A DNA stretch of 43,702 nt from assembly GCA_902787595.1 (NCBI GenBank), contig CADAHD010000003.1:1-43702 (forward strand). Reading direction: 5' to 3'. The notes under the pieces are model-generated. The model was not told where the DNA came from and did not search any database. It saw only the letters and a program-made list of their open reading frames with translations. How positions within the stretch are numbered: position 1 is the first letter of the stretch; every line of letters starts with the position of its first letter. The DNA comes from an uncultured Lachnospiraceae bacterium (GTDB lineage Bacteria; Bacillota_A; Clostridia; Lachnospirales; Lachnospiraceae). Positions 24,601 through 31,922 of the stretch are shown in pieces. A program made the translations under genes and the position numbers.

Positions 24601-25685
24601 CGCGTCTCTCCTATCATTTCAGACGCCTCTTCCCTGACGTTGCTTACTTCAGTGAACGTATCGTTAAGCAGGTTGATCTCGTGCATGGATATGTATATAT
24701 CGGCAGTCGCAGAAAGCTGCTTGCCAAGCCTCTGCATATCCTGCTGCCTTCTGATGGAATTTATCATTACGATCGAGATGATGATCATAACGATAACGGC
24801 AAGCGCCACGGTCAGATAAAGCACGAGTCTCAGAGGATTAAAAACCGCCGTTGCATCCTTTACGGATATGCAGTACCAGTCATCCATAAGATCCGCAGCG
24901 TATATGATATAATGCGTTTTCCCATACATTATCTCGAAAGAATCACTGCCGGAGGTCCTGAGCTTTTCCATTATATCGGCGCCCAGTGTACCCGTCTCCC
25001 CGGTATAATCCTTCCCGACTTCGGCCTTATCGGAATGCGCCACTACTATGCCCTTATCATTGATTATCATCTCGATATCGGATCCCCCGGAAGCAACGGC
25101 CTCTTCGGTTATCTGTTGTATCTTATCAAGGGAAATATCTACAGATATAACGCTGACGCCGTCACTGAGCGTCTTGCCCACGGCGAGCATAACATTCCCC
25201 GACTGCACATCAATATAGGGATCGAGCATGGTTATATGTCCCTTATTGGTCATAGGCTTTGTATACCACGGACGCGTAAGGGCATCATAGTCCGAAGGCG
25301 GGATCCAGTTCGTGCCGCTGTAAAAACGGCCGTTAATATAGCCGTACAGTCCGGTAGAGTTCTCCACGACAACATTTCTGATGGCGCTTGACTGTCCTAC
25401 CAGGAAATCCTGTATATCGGCATCCGAACGCTTTTCCTGTATCATTTTTTCGAGAGTGTAGCCGGATAATACGACAGAATTGATATTAGTCGTAAGATAC
25501 TTATCGATCTGATCAGCGGCAACGCTGGCTGTTATCTCGCCGTTTGTAATGATATTATTGCGCTTTTCCTGATACAGCTGATCATAAAATATGACCAGTA
25601 TCCCCACAAAAAAAGCCATGACCAGAACAGTCGCGATTATGTTTTTCAGTATGATATGCTTTTCTTTTGCCATCCCGTTTTTCAT
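21663..25685 (-). CDS. Hybrid sensor histidine kinase: dCache, three tandem repeats, HisKA, HATPase, REC, HPt
   Basis: The 1340-residue membrane kinase has helices at about 13-34 and 287-310 flanking an extracytoplasmic dCache-like sensor (ALTRPWYTKP near 135). Three tandem modules of about 137 residues follow (about 318-731), each with an (A/S)xIYxxxH(E/D) helix, a W(R/C)R(S/G)R(Y/F)(I/V)VS strand and a final EDI(D/N)xEK linker; they look PAS-like. The kinase core has MSHEIRTP (His near 750), an asparagine box (NLLTNAVKYTEKG) and GTGLGM. A receiver (FLDHMMPDKDG) and an HPt domain (IHAIKSSARIIGA) complete an internal phosphorelay. AGAGGAAAG supports the start. The likely final acceptor is the adjacent REC-GGDEF protein. 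Confidence 0.93.
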   Translation of the reverse strand: MKNGMAKEKHIILKNIIATVLVMAFFVGILVIFYDQLYQEKRNNIITNGEITASVAADQIDKYLTTNINSVVLSGYTLEKMIQEKRSDADIQDFLVGQSSAIRNVVVENSTGLYGYINGRFYSGTNWIPPSDYDALTRPWYTKPMTNKGHITMLDPYIDVQSGNVMLAVGKTLSDGVSVISVDISLDKIQQITEEAVASGGSDIEMIINDKGIVVAHSDKAEVGKDYTGETGTLGADIMEKLRTSGSDSFEIMYGKTHYIIYAADLMDDWYCISVKDATAVFNPLRLVLYLTVALAVIVMIIISIVMINSIRRQQDMQRLGKQLSATADIYISMHEINLLNDTFTEVSNVREEASEMIGETRDHCQDMIRTIMTEFSDEDFREAAVDFVDFSKLNERLKNRNTITLEWLNREDKWRRSRYIVSDRAENGNVIRALYLIEDIDSEKRERDRVYDTAQQLSFQIRSIANIYTSVHDIDLINNSFAEINTSDPEVEKVIGDDVNNAQQVLRDAMDKLTDESSKESVMEFIEFPNIEKNVAETGTATIEFLNSRGKWCRGRFIVSEITRDGRLSHVIWAVENIDDEKRRRDRLTVAAETLNARISSIANIYMTAHELDIPNDTFFEVKSQLDVVNDIVGESRTNAQATLTKVMESITDEAYIDDVRRFIDLSTLDRRMRKVDTITIEYMNRDKLWRRGRFVVSKRDEEGKLIRVMWLSEDINNEKKERDKLLDMSERAIAASEAKTAFLSNMSHEIRTPINAVLGMNEMILRECGDSSIRSYSENIRTAGTTLLGLVNDILDFSKIEAGKMEIRPVDYDLSDLINSLITMIQTKAEDKGLKLILSISREVPKNLRGDVVRIKQVITNLLTNAVKYTEKGSVTFSLEYVKLSEEPDSIMLEAAVMDTGIGIRDEDMARLFSEFDRIEEERNRNIEGTGLGMSITKHLLDMMGANLDVESVYGVGSKFSFRLKQSVTDWEPLGDYEAAYKASVSERSRYREKFRAPEAKLLIVDDMPMNLIVFESLLKQTCVGIDTAESGDEALKLAAVNKYDIIFLDHMMPDKDGIETLKELRARDNEPNKDTPAICITANAVSGAREEYLAAGFNDYITKPVDPDRLEDVILKFLPQEKVIRQDAAAEASEADEPEFGDENGIMEALAKCGIDAEAGTRNSGSAQAYMSLLEVFNNGIDQNAQQLDGFYKDKDFKNYTIKIHAIKSSARIIGAAELGVEAQQLEAAGKAEDIGYLSSHHEGFMLKYREFKEKLSPALASCGSDKDKKEADPAVIGRVLEEIRAAAEDMDCDRLDEIFEELEEYNIPLDDMELFDKIREAYQKYEYKTILSLLKE

Positions 25686-25800
25686 ATATGCTTTCCTCTT
25701 TGCCGAAAAAAGTCTTTGTGATCATCCTTTGAAAAACTGCAGAAAAACGACGCGCTGATGTACAAATGAATATGTCTTCTACCGTATGCGCGTTCTTCTG

Positions 25801-25829
25801 ATTATAGCATATCCCATAGCTTTCCTCAA
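25801..25829 (-). promoter_or_regulatory. Promoter of the hybrid kinase/cyclase operon
   Basis: TTGAGG (25829-25824), 17 bp, TATAAT (25806-25801), with TGC before the -10 (extended). The leader would be about 110 bases. Confidence 0.75.
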
Positions 25830-25854
25830 TGCGGTTTATGACGCGCCGCATAAC

Positions 25855-25889
25855 AAAAAGGCCTGTGATGACTGTACATCCACAGGTCT
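25855..25889 (-). terminator. Terminator of tRNA-Ser
   Basis: A CCTGTG-GATG / CATC-ACAGG stem with one bulge and a 6-base loop ends in TTTTTG on the minus strand, just after the tRNA 3' end. Confidence 0.75.
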
Positions 25890-25896
25890 TCTGAAG

Positions 25897-25986
25897 CGGA
25901 GACGAAGGGATTCGAACCCTTGTGCCGGGGTAAACCGACAAACGCATTTCGAGTGCGCCTCGTTATGACCACTTCGATACGTCTCC
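25897..25986 (-). tRNA. tRNA-Ser (anticodon CGA)
   Basis: This is a 90-nt class II tRNA with a long variable arm. The acceptor GGAGACG pairs with CGTCTCC, the discriminator is G, the anticodon stem GCGCA/TGCGT encloses CTCGAAA (anticodon CGA), and the T arm is AAGGG-TTCGAAT-CCCTT. CCA is not encoded. It reads UCG codons. Confidence 0.95.
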
Positions 25987-26001
25987 ATCAAACAAAACGG
26001 T

Positions 26002-26030
26002 ATTATAAAGGAATGCAGAAAAAAAAGCAA
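26002..26030 (-). promoter_or_regulatory. Promoter of tRNA-Ser, nested in the upstream terminator
   Basis: TTGCTT (26030-26025), 17 bp, TATAAT (26007-26002). The -35 box overlaps the stem and T tract of the lipoprotein gene's terminator, so the two elements share bases. Confidence 0.7.
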
Positions 26031-26055
26031 GAGGCTATATTGCCTCCTGCTTTTT
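26018..26055 (-). terminator. Terminator of the beta-helix lipoprotein gene
   Basis: A 13-bp stem (26023-26035 with 26042-26054, one G-U pair), a 6-base loop and a run of eight T on the minus strand. It lies about 30 bp after the stop. Confidence 0.9.
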
Positions 26056-26084
26056 ACTGCTTTTAAAACGTCTTATCAGGCTTA

Positions 26085-27356
26085 TCAGTAAAACCACATT
26101 CCGTCTTTGCCGTCGGACAGATCCAGAAACATTGGCGTATTGGGATCATTCTGATCGTAATATACAGTTATGCCATACTGCTCCGAATTGTCATCCATGG
26201 TGATGGTGCCGCCGTAAGCACTGTCGATCTGCCAGGTAAACATCCTGTCGTTCATCCCCTCATAGATCATTCCGGAACCATCAGAAAAGAAATATATCCA
26301 TCTGTCCAGCGGAACGATCTCTCCCGTAACATCATCGGCCACCTCAAATCCGATCCATTCTTTATCCTGCAGAACATAAGAATCGATAGCTGCGATCTTC
26401 AGATCGCTCTTATGCATTTCTGTCGGCTGATAATAACCGTAGTCGGGATATGTGGAGGGATCGCCCCAGGTACAGTTCTTTGTGGTGGTATCGTTTCGGA
26501 ACTGGAAATTCTCTGTCTCCCTGTCGCCAAAAACGCAGTCTTCAAAATACAGGCTCAGCCCGTTGGTCTCGCCAAAGAATCCTCCGCTCAGGGAATCTAT
26601 GAGTTTGCAGTTGTAGAACTTCCACTCTCCCCTGCTGTTGGCACTGCTGAGCGGCCCCATCGAGCATTCGCGTATTGTAACATCATTACAGTGCATTACG
26701 CCCGAACAGTATTCCAGATTAAGGCCTATAACGCCGCAGCCGTACAGATCCATATTGGTCAGGGCAATACCGTCGCAGGATACCAGCTCGATCACGCTGC
26801 CCCAGCATTCGCCCCGGTCGGTATGCCCCATCGTAAGATTCGAAAGCACCAGCTTATCACAGCCGTCAAAGGTCATCACCGCAGCATATCTGGGATCCGT
26901 CACGAATTCCACATCTGCGCAGTTATCGCTTTCGCCCCTGATATCAAGGCCTTCCGCGCCCCTTATTACCAGTTCTACGCCGTCATATACCTCGCGTATC
27001 TCCACATACTTATGATTCTTATTCCACAGATCGGGGTCGTTATTCCATACATCCTGTATATAGTCGGATATATTATAATCTCCGGCCTTTACTACTATCT
27101 TTGCATTGGGCTTGATCGCCTGGATCAGATCCGGCACATTATCAACATATACCACCCCGTCCTCTGCCTGCGTAGGCGCGGGATCCTGCCCCGGATCCCC
27201 GGGCTGCAGCGGATCTGCCTCCGCACCGGTAGGCTTTGCAGCCGCTCCTGTATAGCTGCCGCGCGAACCGGCGTTTGGATCCTTACTGTCGCATCCCGAT
27301 AACACGGCAGCCGACAGAAGAACGCCCATCATTACAGTTACTATCTTCTTTTTCAT
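26085..27356 (-). CDS. Lipoprotein with a right-handed beta-helix domain
   Basis: The 423-residue protein has a type II signal peptide: MKKKIVTVMMGVLLSAAV, then lipobox LSGC (lipidated Cys22). A Gly/Ala/Pro-rich spacer leads to residues about 75-300 with parallel beta-helix repeats of strands and turns (VIRGAEGLDIRGES, VMTFDGCDKLVLSNLTMGH, VIELVSCDGIALTNMDLYGC, and so on), as in pectate-lyase-like or NosD-like folds. The last 120 residues form a separate Asp/Tyr/Trp-rich beta domain. It should sit on the outer face of the membrane and may bind or cleave a polysaccharide, but no catalytic signature is evident. GGGGAGG before the ATG is a strong ribosome site. Confidence 0.85.
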   Translation of the reverse strand: MKKKIVTVMMGVLLSAAVLSGCDSKDPNAGSRGSYTGAAAKPTGAEADPLQPGDPGQDPAPTQAEDGVVYVDNVPDLIQAIKPNAKIVVKAGDYNISDYIQDVWNNDPDLWNKNHKYVEIREVYDGVELVIRGAEGLDIRGESDNCADVEFVTDPRYAAVMTFDGCDKLVLSNLTMGHTDRGECWGSVIELVSCDGIALTNMDLYGCGVIGLNLEYCSGVMHCNDVTIRECSMGPLSSANSRGEWKFYNCKLIDSLSGGFFGETNGLSLYFEDCVFGDRETENFQFRNDTTTKNCTWGDPSTYPDYGYYQPTEMHKSDLKIAAIDSYVLQDKEWIGFEVADDVTGEIVPLDRWIYFFSDGSGMIYEGMNDRMFTWQIDSAYGGTITMDDNSEQYGITVYYDQNDPNTPMFLDLSDGKDGMWFY

Positions 27357-27380
27357 AATTCCTCCCCATGATACTATTGA

Positions 27381-27396
27381 CGGTCACTTTTGACCG
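27381..27396 (-). other. Small hairpin in the lipoprotein mRNA leader
   Basis: CGGTCA (27381-27386) pairs with TGACCG (27391-27396) around a 4-base loop, within the leader of the lipoprotein gene. It may stabilise the mRNA 5' end; nothing more can be said. Confidence 0.4.
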
Positions 27397-27415
27397 GCAG
27401 CATTCTGCATGTCTG

Positions 27416-27444
27416 ATTATACTACTATATATAGCAAACGGCAA
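27416..27444 (-). promoter_or_regulatory. Promoter of the lipoprotein gene with an overlapping inverted repeat
   Basis: TTGCCG (27444-27439), 17 bp, TATAAT (27421-27416). The -35 box is inside one arm of a 12-bp perfect inverted repeat (27436-27447 with 27455-27466, AAACGGCAAAAC), which could be an operator. Confidence 0.6.
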
Positions 27445-27466
27445 AACTCTTTTCGTTTTGCCGTTT

Positions 27467-27688
27467 CCCGCATTATGCCCTATATTCTATCATAAATCTC
27501 TTAAACAGGTCGTTTTTTTTCACCATTTTATGGATGAAATATCCTTGCCATGCTCATACAATTATTGTATATTTTCCGTATCCGTCAGCAGAAAGGATGT
27601 GCAAAGAATATCTTTCTTCCCTTCCTTATCGCCGGCACCTGGCTGCTGGGCAAACGCTTCGGAGCGAAAGCCCTTATCGGCGCGGTTT
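27467..27688. other. Intergenic region between lipoprotein and sensor-kinase genes
   Basis: No convincing gene fills this stretch. It contains an odd perfect palindrome ATACAAT-T-ATTGTAT at 27556-27570. A plus-strand open frame of 54 codons at 27550-27714 (hydrophobic core IFLPFLIAGTWLLG) has codon choice like neighbouring genes but no ribosome site, and it overlaps the 3' end of the kinase gene. No clear terminator for the kinase gene was found here. Confidence 0.4.
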
Positions 27689-29791
27689 CTACCGTTGAAG
27701 AGATATTGAGATAACAGCCTTAAAAGAATCCCCGTCTATCTTAATGCCAAGCTTTCCACCCATGAGTTCCATAAGACTGCGCGCTATCGAAAGTCCCAGT
27801 CCCGAGCCCTCGGTATTTCTTGACGCATCCCCGCGCACAAAGCGCTCCATAAGCTCGTCTTCCGATATCCCCAGCTCCTCCCTGGAGATATTGATGATGC
27901 TGAAGAATGCCTCTGAGTCGTTACGGCCGCACTCCAGATATACCCTGGTCCCCGGCATGCCGTACTTCAATGTATTGTTAAAAAGATTATCCATAACACG
28001 CCACAGAAGGTTATTATCAGCCTTTACCATGCATTCTTCGTCAACGTTCTTCATCACCATGTTCAATCCGGCTTTTTCAAATTTATCCTGATATTCGCCG
28101 GCTACCTGCTTGACCATGGTGGAAAGATCGGTCTGAGCCAGTTCTACTTCCATGGCGCCGGATGATGCTTTCGACGCATCTATCAGATCCTGTATCAGCT
28201 TCTTTAAACGATCCGACTGCTTCGAAAGTATCTCAAGATATTCCTTCTTATCAGCCTCTGTTGTGTCTTCCTTTTTAAGCAGATCCACATAATTGATGAT
28301 CGAAGTCAGCGGGGTTTTTATGTCATGCGAAACATTCGTTATAAGCGCCGTCTTCATGCGCTCACTCTTCATGCGCTCATCAACAGCCAGCTGTATGCTC
28401 TGTCCCACTCCGTTAAGATCCCTTGCAAAAAGCCGGTATGAACCGATCAGGCGCTTCTCATCAACAGCCTGATCCGTCTTCCCCCCGGCGATGCGTTTAG
28501 CGCCTTCACGCAGCTTAGTATATCCCCATATCAGATAAAGCATCAGCACTATGCATGCAAGTCTTCCCAGCACAAAGAAGAAGGCCATGGCTTCCGACGC
28601 ATCCTGCATAAAGGCCGCTTCCAGAACGGATATCACTGCTATCACAGGCAGGGATAATCCCAGTATCACTGCCAGGGGAACATGCTCTGCCGTCCACATA
28701 GCGAACTTTGCTATAGATCTAAACATCCAATCTTTTATGCGCCATATAAGCGTATTCTTCCAGAAAGTCTTTGCTTTGATGCGAACGGCGATCGTTCCCA
28801 GAAAACCGATACCGGTCAGAGCCGCGACGAAGATAAGCGCGCAGCATATAAATACCATTTCCGAAAAACCTATGTAATCCTCGATATCCCGCGCGAAATA
28901 CTTAAGCATGTTATACAGTACATATGCCATAAAGATCTCAAAACCGATGGCGATCGCAAACATCACTTCAAGCGGGATACGATCGAAGAAGTTAAGATAT
29001 ATCCCTTCCTTATTCCGGCGATAACCCGCGCTTACAAAATACAGTATAAGAAATACCAGCGCCGCTATCGTCAGACTCACTGCCAGAACGTCCCCCTGCT
29101 GATCGATCACAAAAAGAGTATTCAGAAAAGCGTTGAGACTGCCATTTACATACATATCATCAAAGGGATCATCCGGATTATGTGATATGGTATCCGCTGT
29201 CTTAAACAATATATGCACATAATACTGCATATCAGAAAATCCGCCTGATCTGTTCGATCCCATATCTAATTCATCATCATGTATCACTATGCTGTATAAA
29301 CTGCTCCTGACCCAAAAGTTTGACAAAAACACTTTTCCGCTCAGTACATACTTATAGCTGCCGGTATAGGCGGGACTTTTGTAGAAATATGAATCCTCTT
29401 TTCCCAGATCAATCCTGTCAATATCCTCATTTTCCGAAACGATCACGGCAAAATCCACATTCTTAATGCCGCTGTATTTTTTAAGATGCCTTTTCCAGTT
29501 TTCATTAAGCTTCGCATACACGCCTTCGGGATCCGCTTCCACCTCTTCCTTTTCCGGCGCATATCCTACAGTAAAACCATTCATCAGCATGCGCATACTG
29601 TTTGCGCTGATGCGGTCCATAGCCTTATTCACCATCCCCTCACGGCTCATGCCGGAATATCCGCCTGCTCTTGCCACCATCATAATGACCGTAACATAGA
29701 TCAGTGCCGTGGCTGCTGCCGCGCACAGTACCGCGCATATGGCATTAAAAATGCCCATTCGTATAATGCTCTTCTTTTTCTCTTCCATCAT
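27689..29791 (-). CDS. Membrane sensor histidine kinase
   Basis: The 700-residue kinase has a membrane helix at about 13-39, an extracytoplasmic region of about 195 residues, then about five more helices (235-255, 275-298, 310-337, 371-391, 401-424). The cytoplasmic part holds a short HAMP-like linker, HisKA with NVSHDIKTPLTS (His489), an N box (MDNLFNNTLKYG) and an ATP lid with GSGLGLSIARSLM. GGAGGAT precedes two adjacent ATG codons, and the second (29788) has the better spacing. It follows its response-regulator gene by 23 bp. The signal is unknown. The multi-helix arrangement after a large external domain suggests it senses cell-envelope conditions, but this is inference. Confidence 0.93.
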   Translation of the reverse strand: MMEEKKKSIIRMGIFNAICAVLCAAAATALIYVTVIMMVARAGGYSGMSREGMVNKAMDRISANSMRMLMNGFTVGYAPEKEEVEADPEGVYAKLNENWKRHLKKYSGIKNVDFAVIVSENEDIDRIDLGKEDSYFYKSPAYTGSYKYVLSGKVFLSNFWVRSSLYSIVIHDDELDMGSNRSGGFSDMQYYVHILFKTADTISHNPDDPFDDMYVNGSLNAFLNTLFVIDQQGDVLAVSLTIAALVFLILYFVSAGYRRNKEGIYLNFFDRIPLEVMFAIAIGFEIFMAYVLYNMLKYFARDIEDYIGFSEMVFICCALIFVAALTGIGFLGTIAVRIKAKTFWKNTLIWRIKDWMFRSIAKFAMWTAEHVPLAVILGLSLPVIAVISVLEAAFMQDASEAMAFFFVLGRLACIVLMLYLIWGYTKLREGAKRIAGGKTDQAVDEKRLIGSYRLFARDLNGVGQSIQLAVDERMKSERMKTALITNVSHDIKTPLTSIINYVDLLKKEDTTEADKKEYLEILSKQSDRLKKLIQDLIDASKASSGAMEVELAQTDLSTMVKQVAGEYQDKFEKAGLNMVMKNVDEECMVKADNNLLWRVMDNLFNNTLKYGMPGTRVYLECGRNDSEAFFSIINISREELGISEDELMERFVRGDASRNTEGSGLGLSIARSLMELMGGKLGIKIDGDSFKAVISISLQR

Positions 29792-29814
29792 ATCCTCCGT
29801 ATGCAGGCCGCATT

Positions 29815-30513
29815 CTATCTGCTGCCGCCTTCAATCTTATATCCTCTTCCCCAAACGACTTTAAGATACCTGGGTTTTGCCGGATCGATCTCGATCTTTT
29901 CGCGAAGGCGCCTGATATGCACGGCCACCGTATTTTCCGTGCCATAGGGATCCCCGCCCCATACTTTTGTATATATCTCGCCCGGTGCAAAAACTTTTCC
30001 CGGCTCCTGCATCAAAAGCTTTAAGATCTCGTACTCTGTCTTTGTAAGATTGACAGTTTCCCCGTCCAGCTTTACTTCCTTTGCCGGATCATCCAGGACT
30101 ATCCCTCCTATGGTAAGCACATCCTTTTCCGCATTAAGGCTGCCCAGCATGGTATAGCGGCGGAGTGAAGACCTTACCCTGGCCGTAAGTTCTGCGGGCA
30201 GGAAAGGTTTGGTGATGTAATCATCGGCGCCCACATTGAGTCCCAGTATCTTATCGGCGTCTTCCGATTTGGCCGTCAGAAAGATCACCGGCACATTGGA
30301 GGTCTTTCTTATCTCCATCAGCGCTTCGATCCCATCCATGCCCGGCATCATGATATCCATTACCACCAGACGTATATCCCTTTCCTTCTTCATCAGCTCC
30401 ACGGCTTCCCGGCCGTTATAAGCTTTGAATATCTCGTAACCTTCCGCCTGCAGATAGATCTCCAGGGCGCGGACTATGTCTTTCTCGTCATCACAGACCA
30501 GTATCTTGTTCAT
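29815..30513 (-). CDS. OmpR/PhoB-family response regulator
   Basis: The 232-residue regulator has an N-terminal receiver (Asp53 in VVMDIMMPGMDG, conserved Lys in FLTAKSED) and a C-terminal winged helix (LTKTEYEILKLLMQEPGKVF, YGTENTVAVHIRRLREKIE, VVWGRGYKIEGG). It is first in a two-gene operon with the sensor kinase, and is transcribed away from the acyltransferase gene at 30707, which may be a target. The ribosome site before the ATG is weak (AGG). Confidence 0.95.
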   Translation of the reverse strand: MNKILVCDDEKDIVRALEIYLQAEGYEIFKAYNGREAVELMKKERDIRLVVMDIMMPGMDGIEALMEIRKTSNVPVIFLTAKSEDADKILGLNVGADDYITKPFLPAELTARVRSSLRRYTMLGSLNAEKDVLTIGGIVLDDPAKEVKLDGETVNLTKTEYEILKLLMQEPGKVFAPGEIYTKVWGGDPYGTENTVAVHIRRLREKIEIDPAKPRYLKVVWGRGYKIEGGSR

Positions 30514-30550
30514 TGGGTTTTTACCTGCTTTCTTAAGAGCTCTTGCGGCT

Positions 30551-30675
30551 ATTATATTACAGCAATAATTAAGAAAAAAGATGTCAAAATATTACGATTT
30601 TATTAAGAAGTATAAATATTCCCATGCAATGCAATGCTTTGACAGCTTGTAATAATCCGCTTCATTTTATATAAT
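30551..30675. promoter_or_regulatory. Divergent promoter region of the response regulator and the acyltransferase
   Basis: On the plus strand, TTGTAA (30647-30652), 17 bp, TATAAT (30670-30675) forms a good promoter for the acyltransferase. On the minus strand a TATAAT (30556-30551) faces the regulator gene but has no good -35 at 17 bp. On both sides a perfect TTGACA lies exactly 25 bp before the TATAAT (30639-30644 and 30587-30582). A TTAAGAA motif occurs twice between them. Confidence 0.55.
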
Positions 30676-30706
30676 CTGTTTTAGTTTTTTTCCGGAGGAA
30701 GGACAT

Positions 30707-31858
30707 ATGTATCTCTTTTATTTTTTACTGGGAGCAGTTATATTCTGGGGCGCCAAATGCTGCCGCCGTCATGAATGGAACGACGAATACACCTCGCTTT
30801 CACAGACCAAGATCTTACTGGGTATACAGGCGATACTGATACCCCTGCATCACATGGCGCAGAAAAGCTGCGCCCCCTGGCATGAGCCGCGCTACATAGT
30901 GCACGGACTGGATGTCTTTGTTCCTATAGGACATCTGCTGGTAGCCGCATTCTTTTTCTGCAGCGGCCTGGGTCTTTTTAAAAGCTTAAAGTCCAAAAAG
31001 GATTATCTCCGCGGTTTTGTCTTAAAGCGCATAGTGCCTCTGATCATAGCTTTTTACCTTTCCGAATTCATATATACCGGCATGCGCCTGCTGATAGGCG
31101 AAAAGATGAAAGCCTTGGATGTCATCTGCTATCTTTTAGGCGTTCATATGGCCAATATGAACGGCTGGTATGTTGTCGCAATAGTACTCTTTTATTTCCT
31201 GTTCCACCTTGCTTTCCGTACCTGCAAAAAAGAAAGCACCGCTATATTATGGATGTTCATAGCCGCTGCAGCCTACGCCGCAGGAGGCTCTTTCCTGGGG
31301 CATTGGCATGAATGGTGGATGGGCGGCGAATGGTGGTATAACAGCATCATCCTCTTCCCCCTGGGACTGCTTTTTGCAAAACATGAAGAAAAAATAACCG
31401 CCTTCTTTAAAAAAGCTTATCCCGTATTGCTGCCGCTTTCCGTAGCCGGCACCTTCGGCCTGCACTTTCTGTCCGAATGGGCTCAGAATGTTTGGGGATA
31501 TTACGGAGAATACTGGCATGACCCGCTGCTGATCCCCCACCGTCTTATGTGCTGCGGAGTACAGTGGGTGCTCTGTATCTTCTATGTGCTTTCCTGGTTT
31601 TTGATAATGCTCAAGATAAAGCTTGGAAACAAACTGCTGGCCCTGGCAGGCAGCAAGACTCTGGAACTCTATCTCATGCACGGAATGTTCGTGGAGCTGT
31701 TTGGCTATGACTTCCTGGAGAAGATCCCCAGCCTGCATTACATAAAGAATGTGCCGCTGTATATACTGGTGGTCTTTGCCTGCGCAATACCGCTTACAGC
31801 CGTTTACAGTTTTGTATGGAAAAAACTGCTTAAACTGCTGCCTAAAGCACATTCATAG
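30707..31858 (+). CDS. Acyltransferase 3 family membrane protein
   Basis: The 383-residue protein has about ten membrane helices and the general layout of acyltransferase 3 (OafA/WecH-like) enzymes, which move acetyl or other acyl groups from the cytoplasm onto extracytoplasmic sugars or peptidoglycan. The usual N-terminal His appears in LIPLHHMAQ (residues about 45-53), a conserved Arg in FVLKRIVPLI near 107, and a C-terminal SKTLELYLMH motif. GGAGGAAGGACAT before the ATG is a strong ribosome site. It stands alone and could O-acylate surface glycan. Confidence 0.85.
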   Translation: MYLFYFLLGAVIFWGAKCCRRHEWNDEYTSLSQTKILLGIQAILIPLHHMAQKSCAPWHEPRYIVHGLDVFVPIGHLLVAAFFFCSGLGLFKSLKSKKDYLRGFVLKRIVPLIIAFYLSEFIYTGMRLLIGEKMKALDVICYLLGVHMANMNGWYVVAIVLFYFLFHLAFRTCKKESTAILWMFIAAAAYAAGGSFLGHWHEWWMGGEWWYNSIILFPLGLLFAKHEEKITAFFKKAYPVLLPLSVAGTFGLHFLSEWAQNVWGYYGEYWHDPLLIPHRLMCCGVQWVLCIFYVLSWFLIMLKIKLGNKLLALAGSKTLELYLMHGMFVELFGYDFLEKIPSLHYIKNVPLYILVVFACAIPLTAVYSFVWKKLLKLLPKAHS

Positions 31859-31859
31859 T

Positions 31860-31880
31860 TTATTCACATTTTATTCACAT
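31860..31880. repeat. Direct repeat TTATTCACAT upstream of hpt
   Basis: Two identical 10-bp copies at 31860-31869 and 31871-31880 have an 11-bp period, about one helical turn. They lie 31 bp upstream of the hpt -10 box and could be an activator or repressor site. Confidence 0.45.
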
Positions 31881-31910
31881 ATTGTTAATGGTTACGGACA
31901 GGCATAGGTG

Positions 31911-31916
31911 TATAAT
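31911..31916 (+). promoter_or_regulatory. -10 box of hpt, probably leaderless
   Basis: TATAAT ends six bases before the ATG at 31923, so transcription would start at or next to the A of the start codon. No ribosome site lies at normal spacing. The -35 is weak. Confidence 0.55.
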
Positions 31917-31922
31917 AAATTT

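Noticed and set aside
26412..27302. 296-codon plus-strand open frame
   Set aside because: It is antisense to the well-supported beta-helix lipoprotein and has no start signals.
27436..27466. Terminator for a plus-strand transcript
   Set aside because: The 12-bp stem is followed by CCCG rather than a T run, and no plus-strand gene precedes it.
31908..31922. GTG start five codons upstream for hpt
   Set aside because: It lies in the -10 box and would not be in the transcript.
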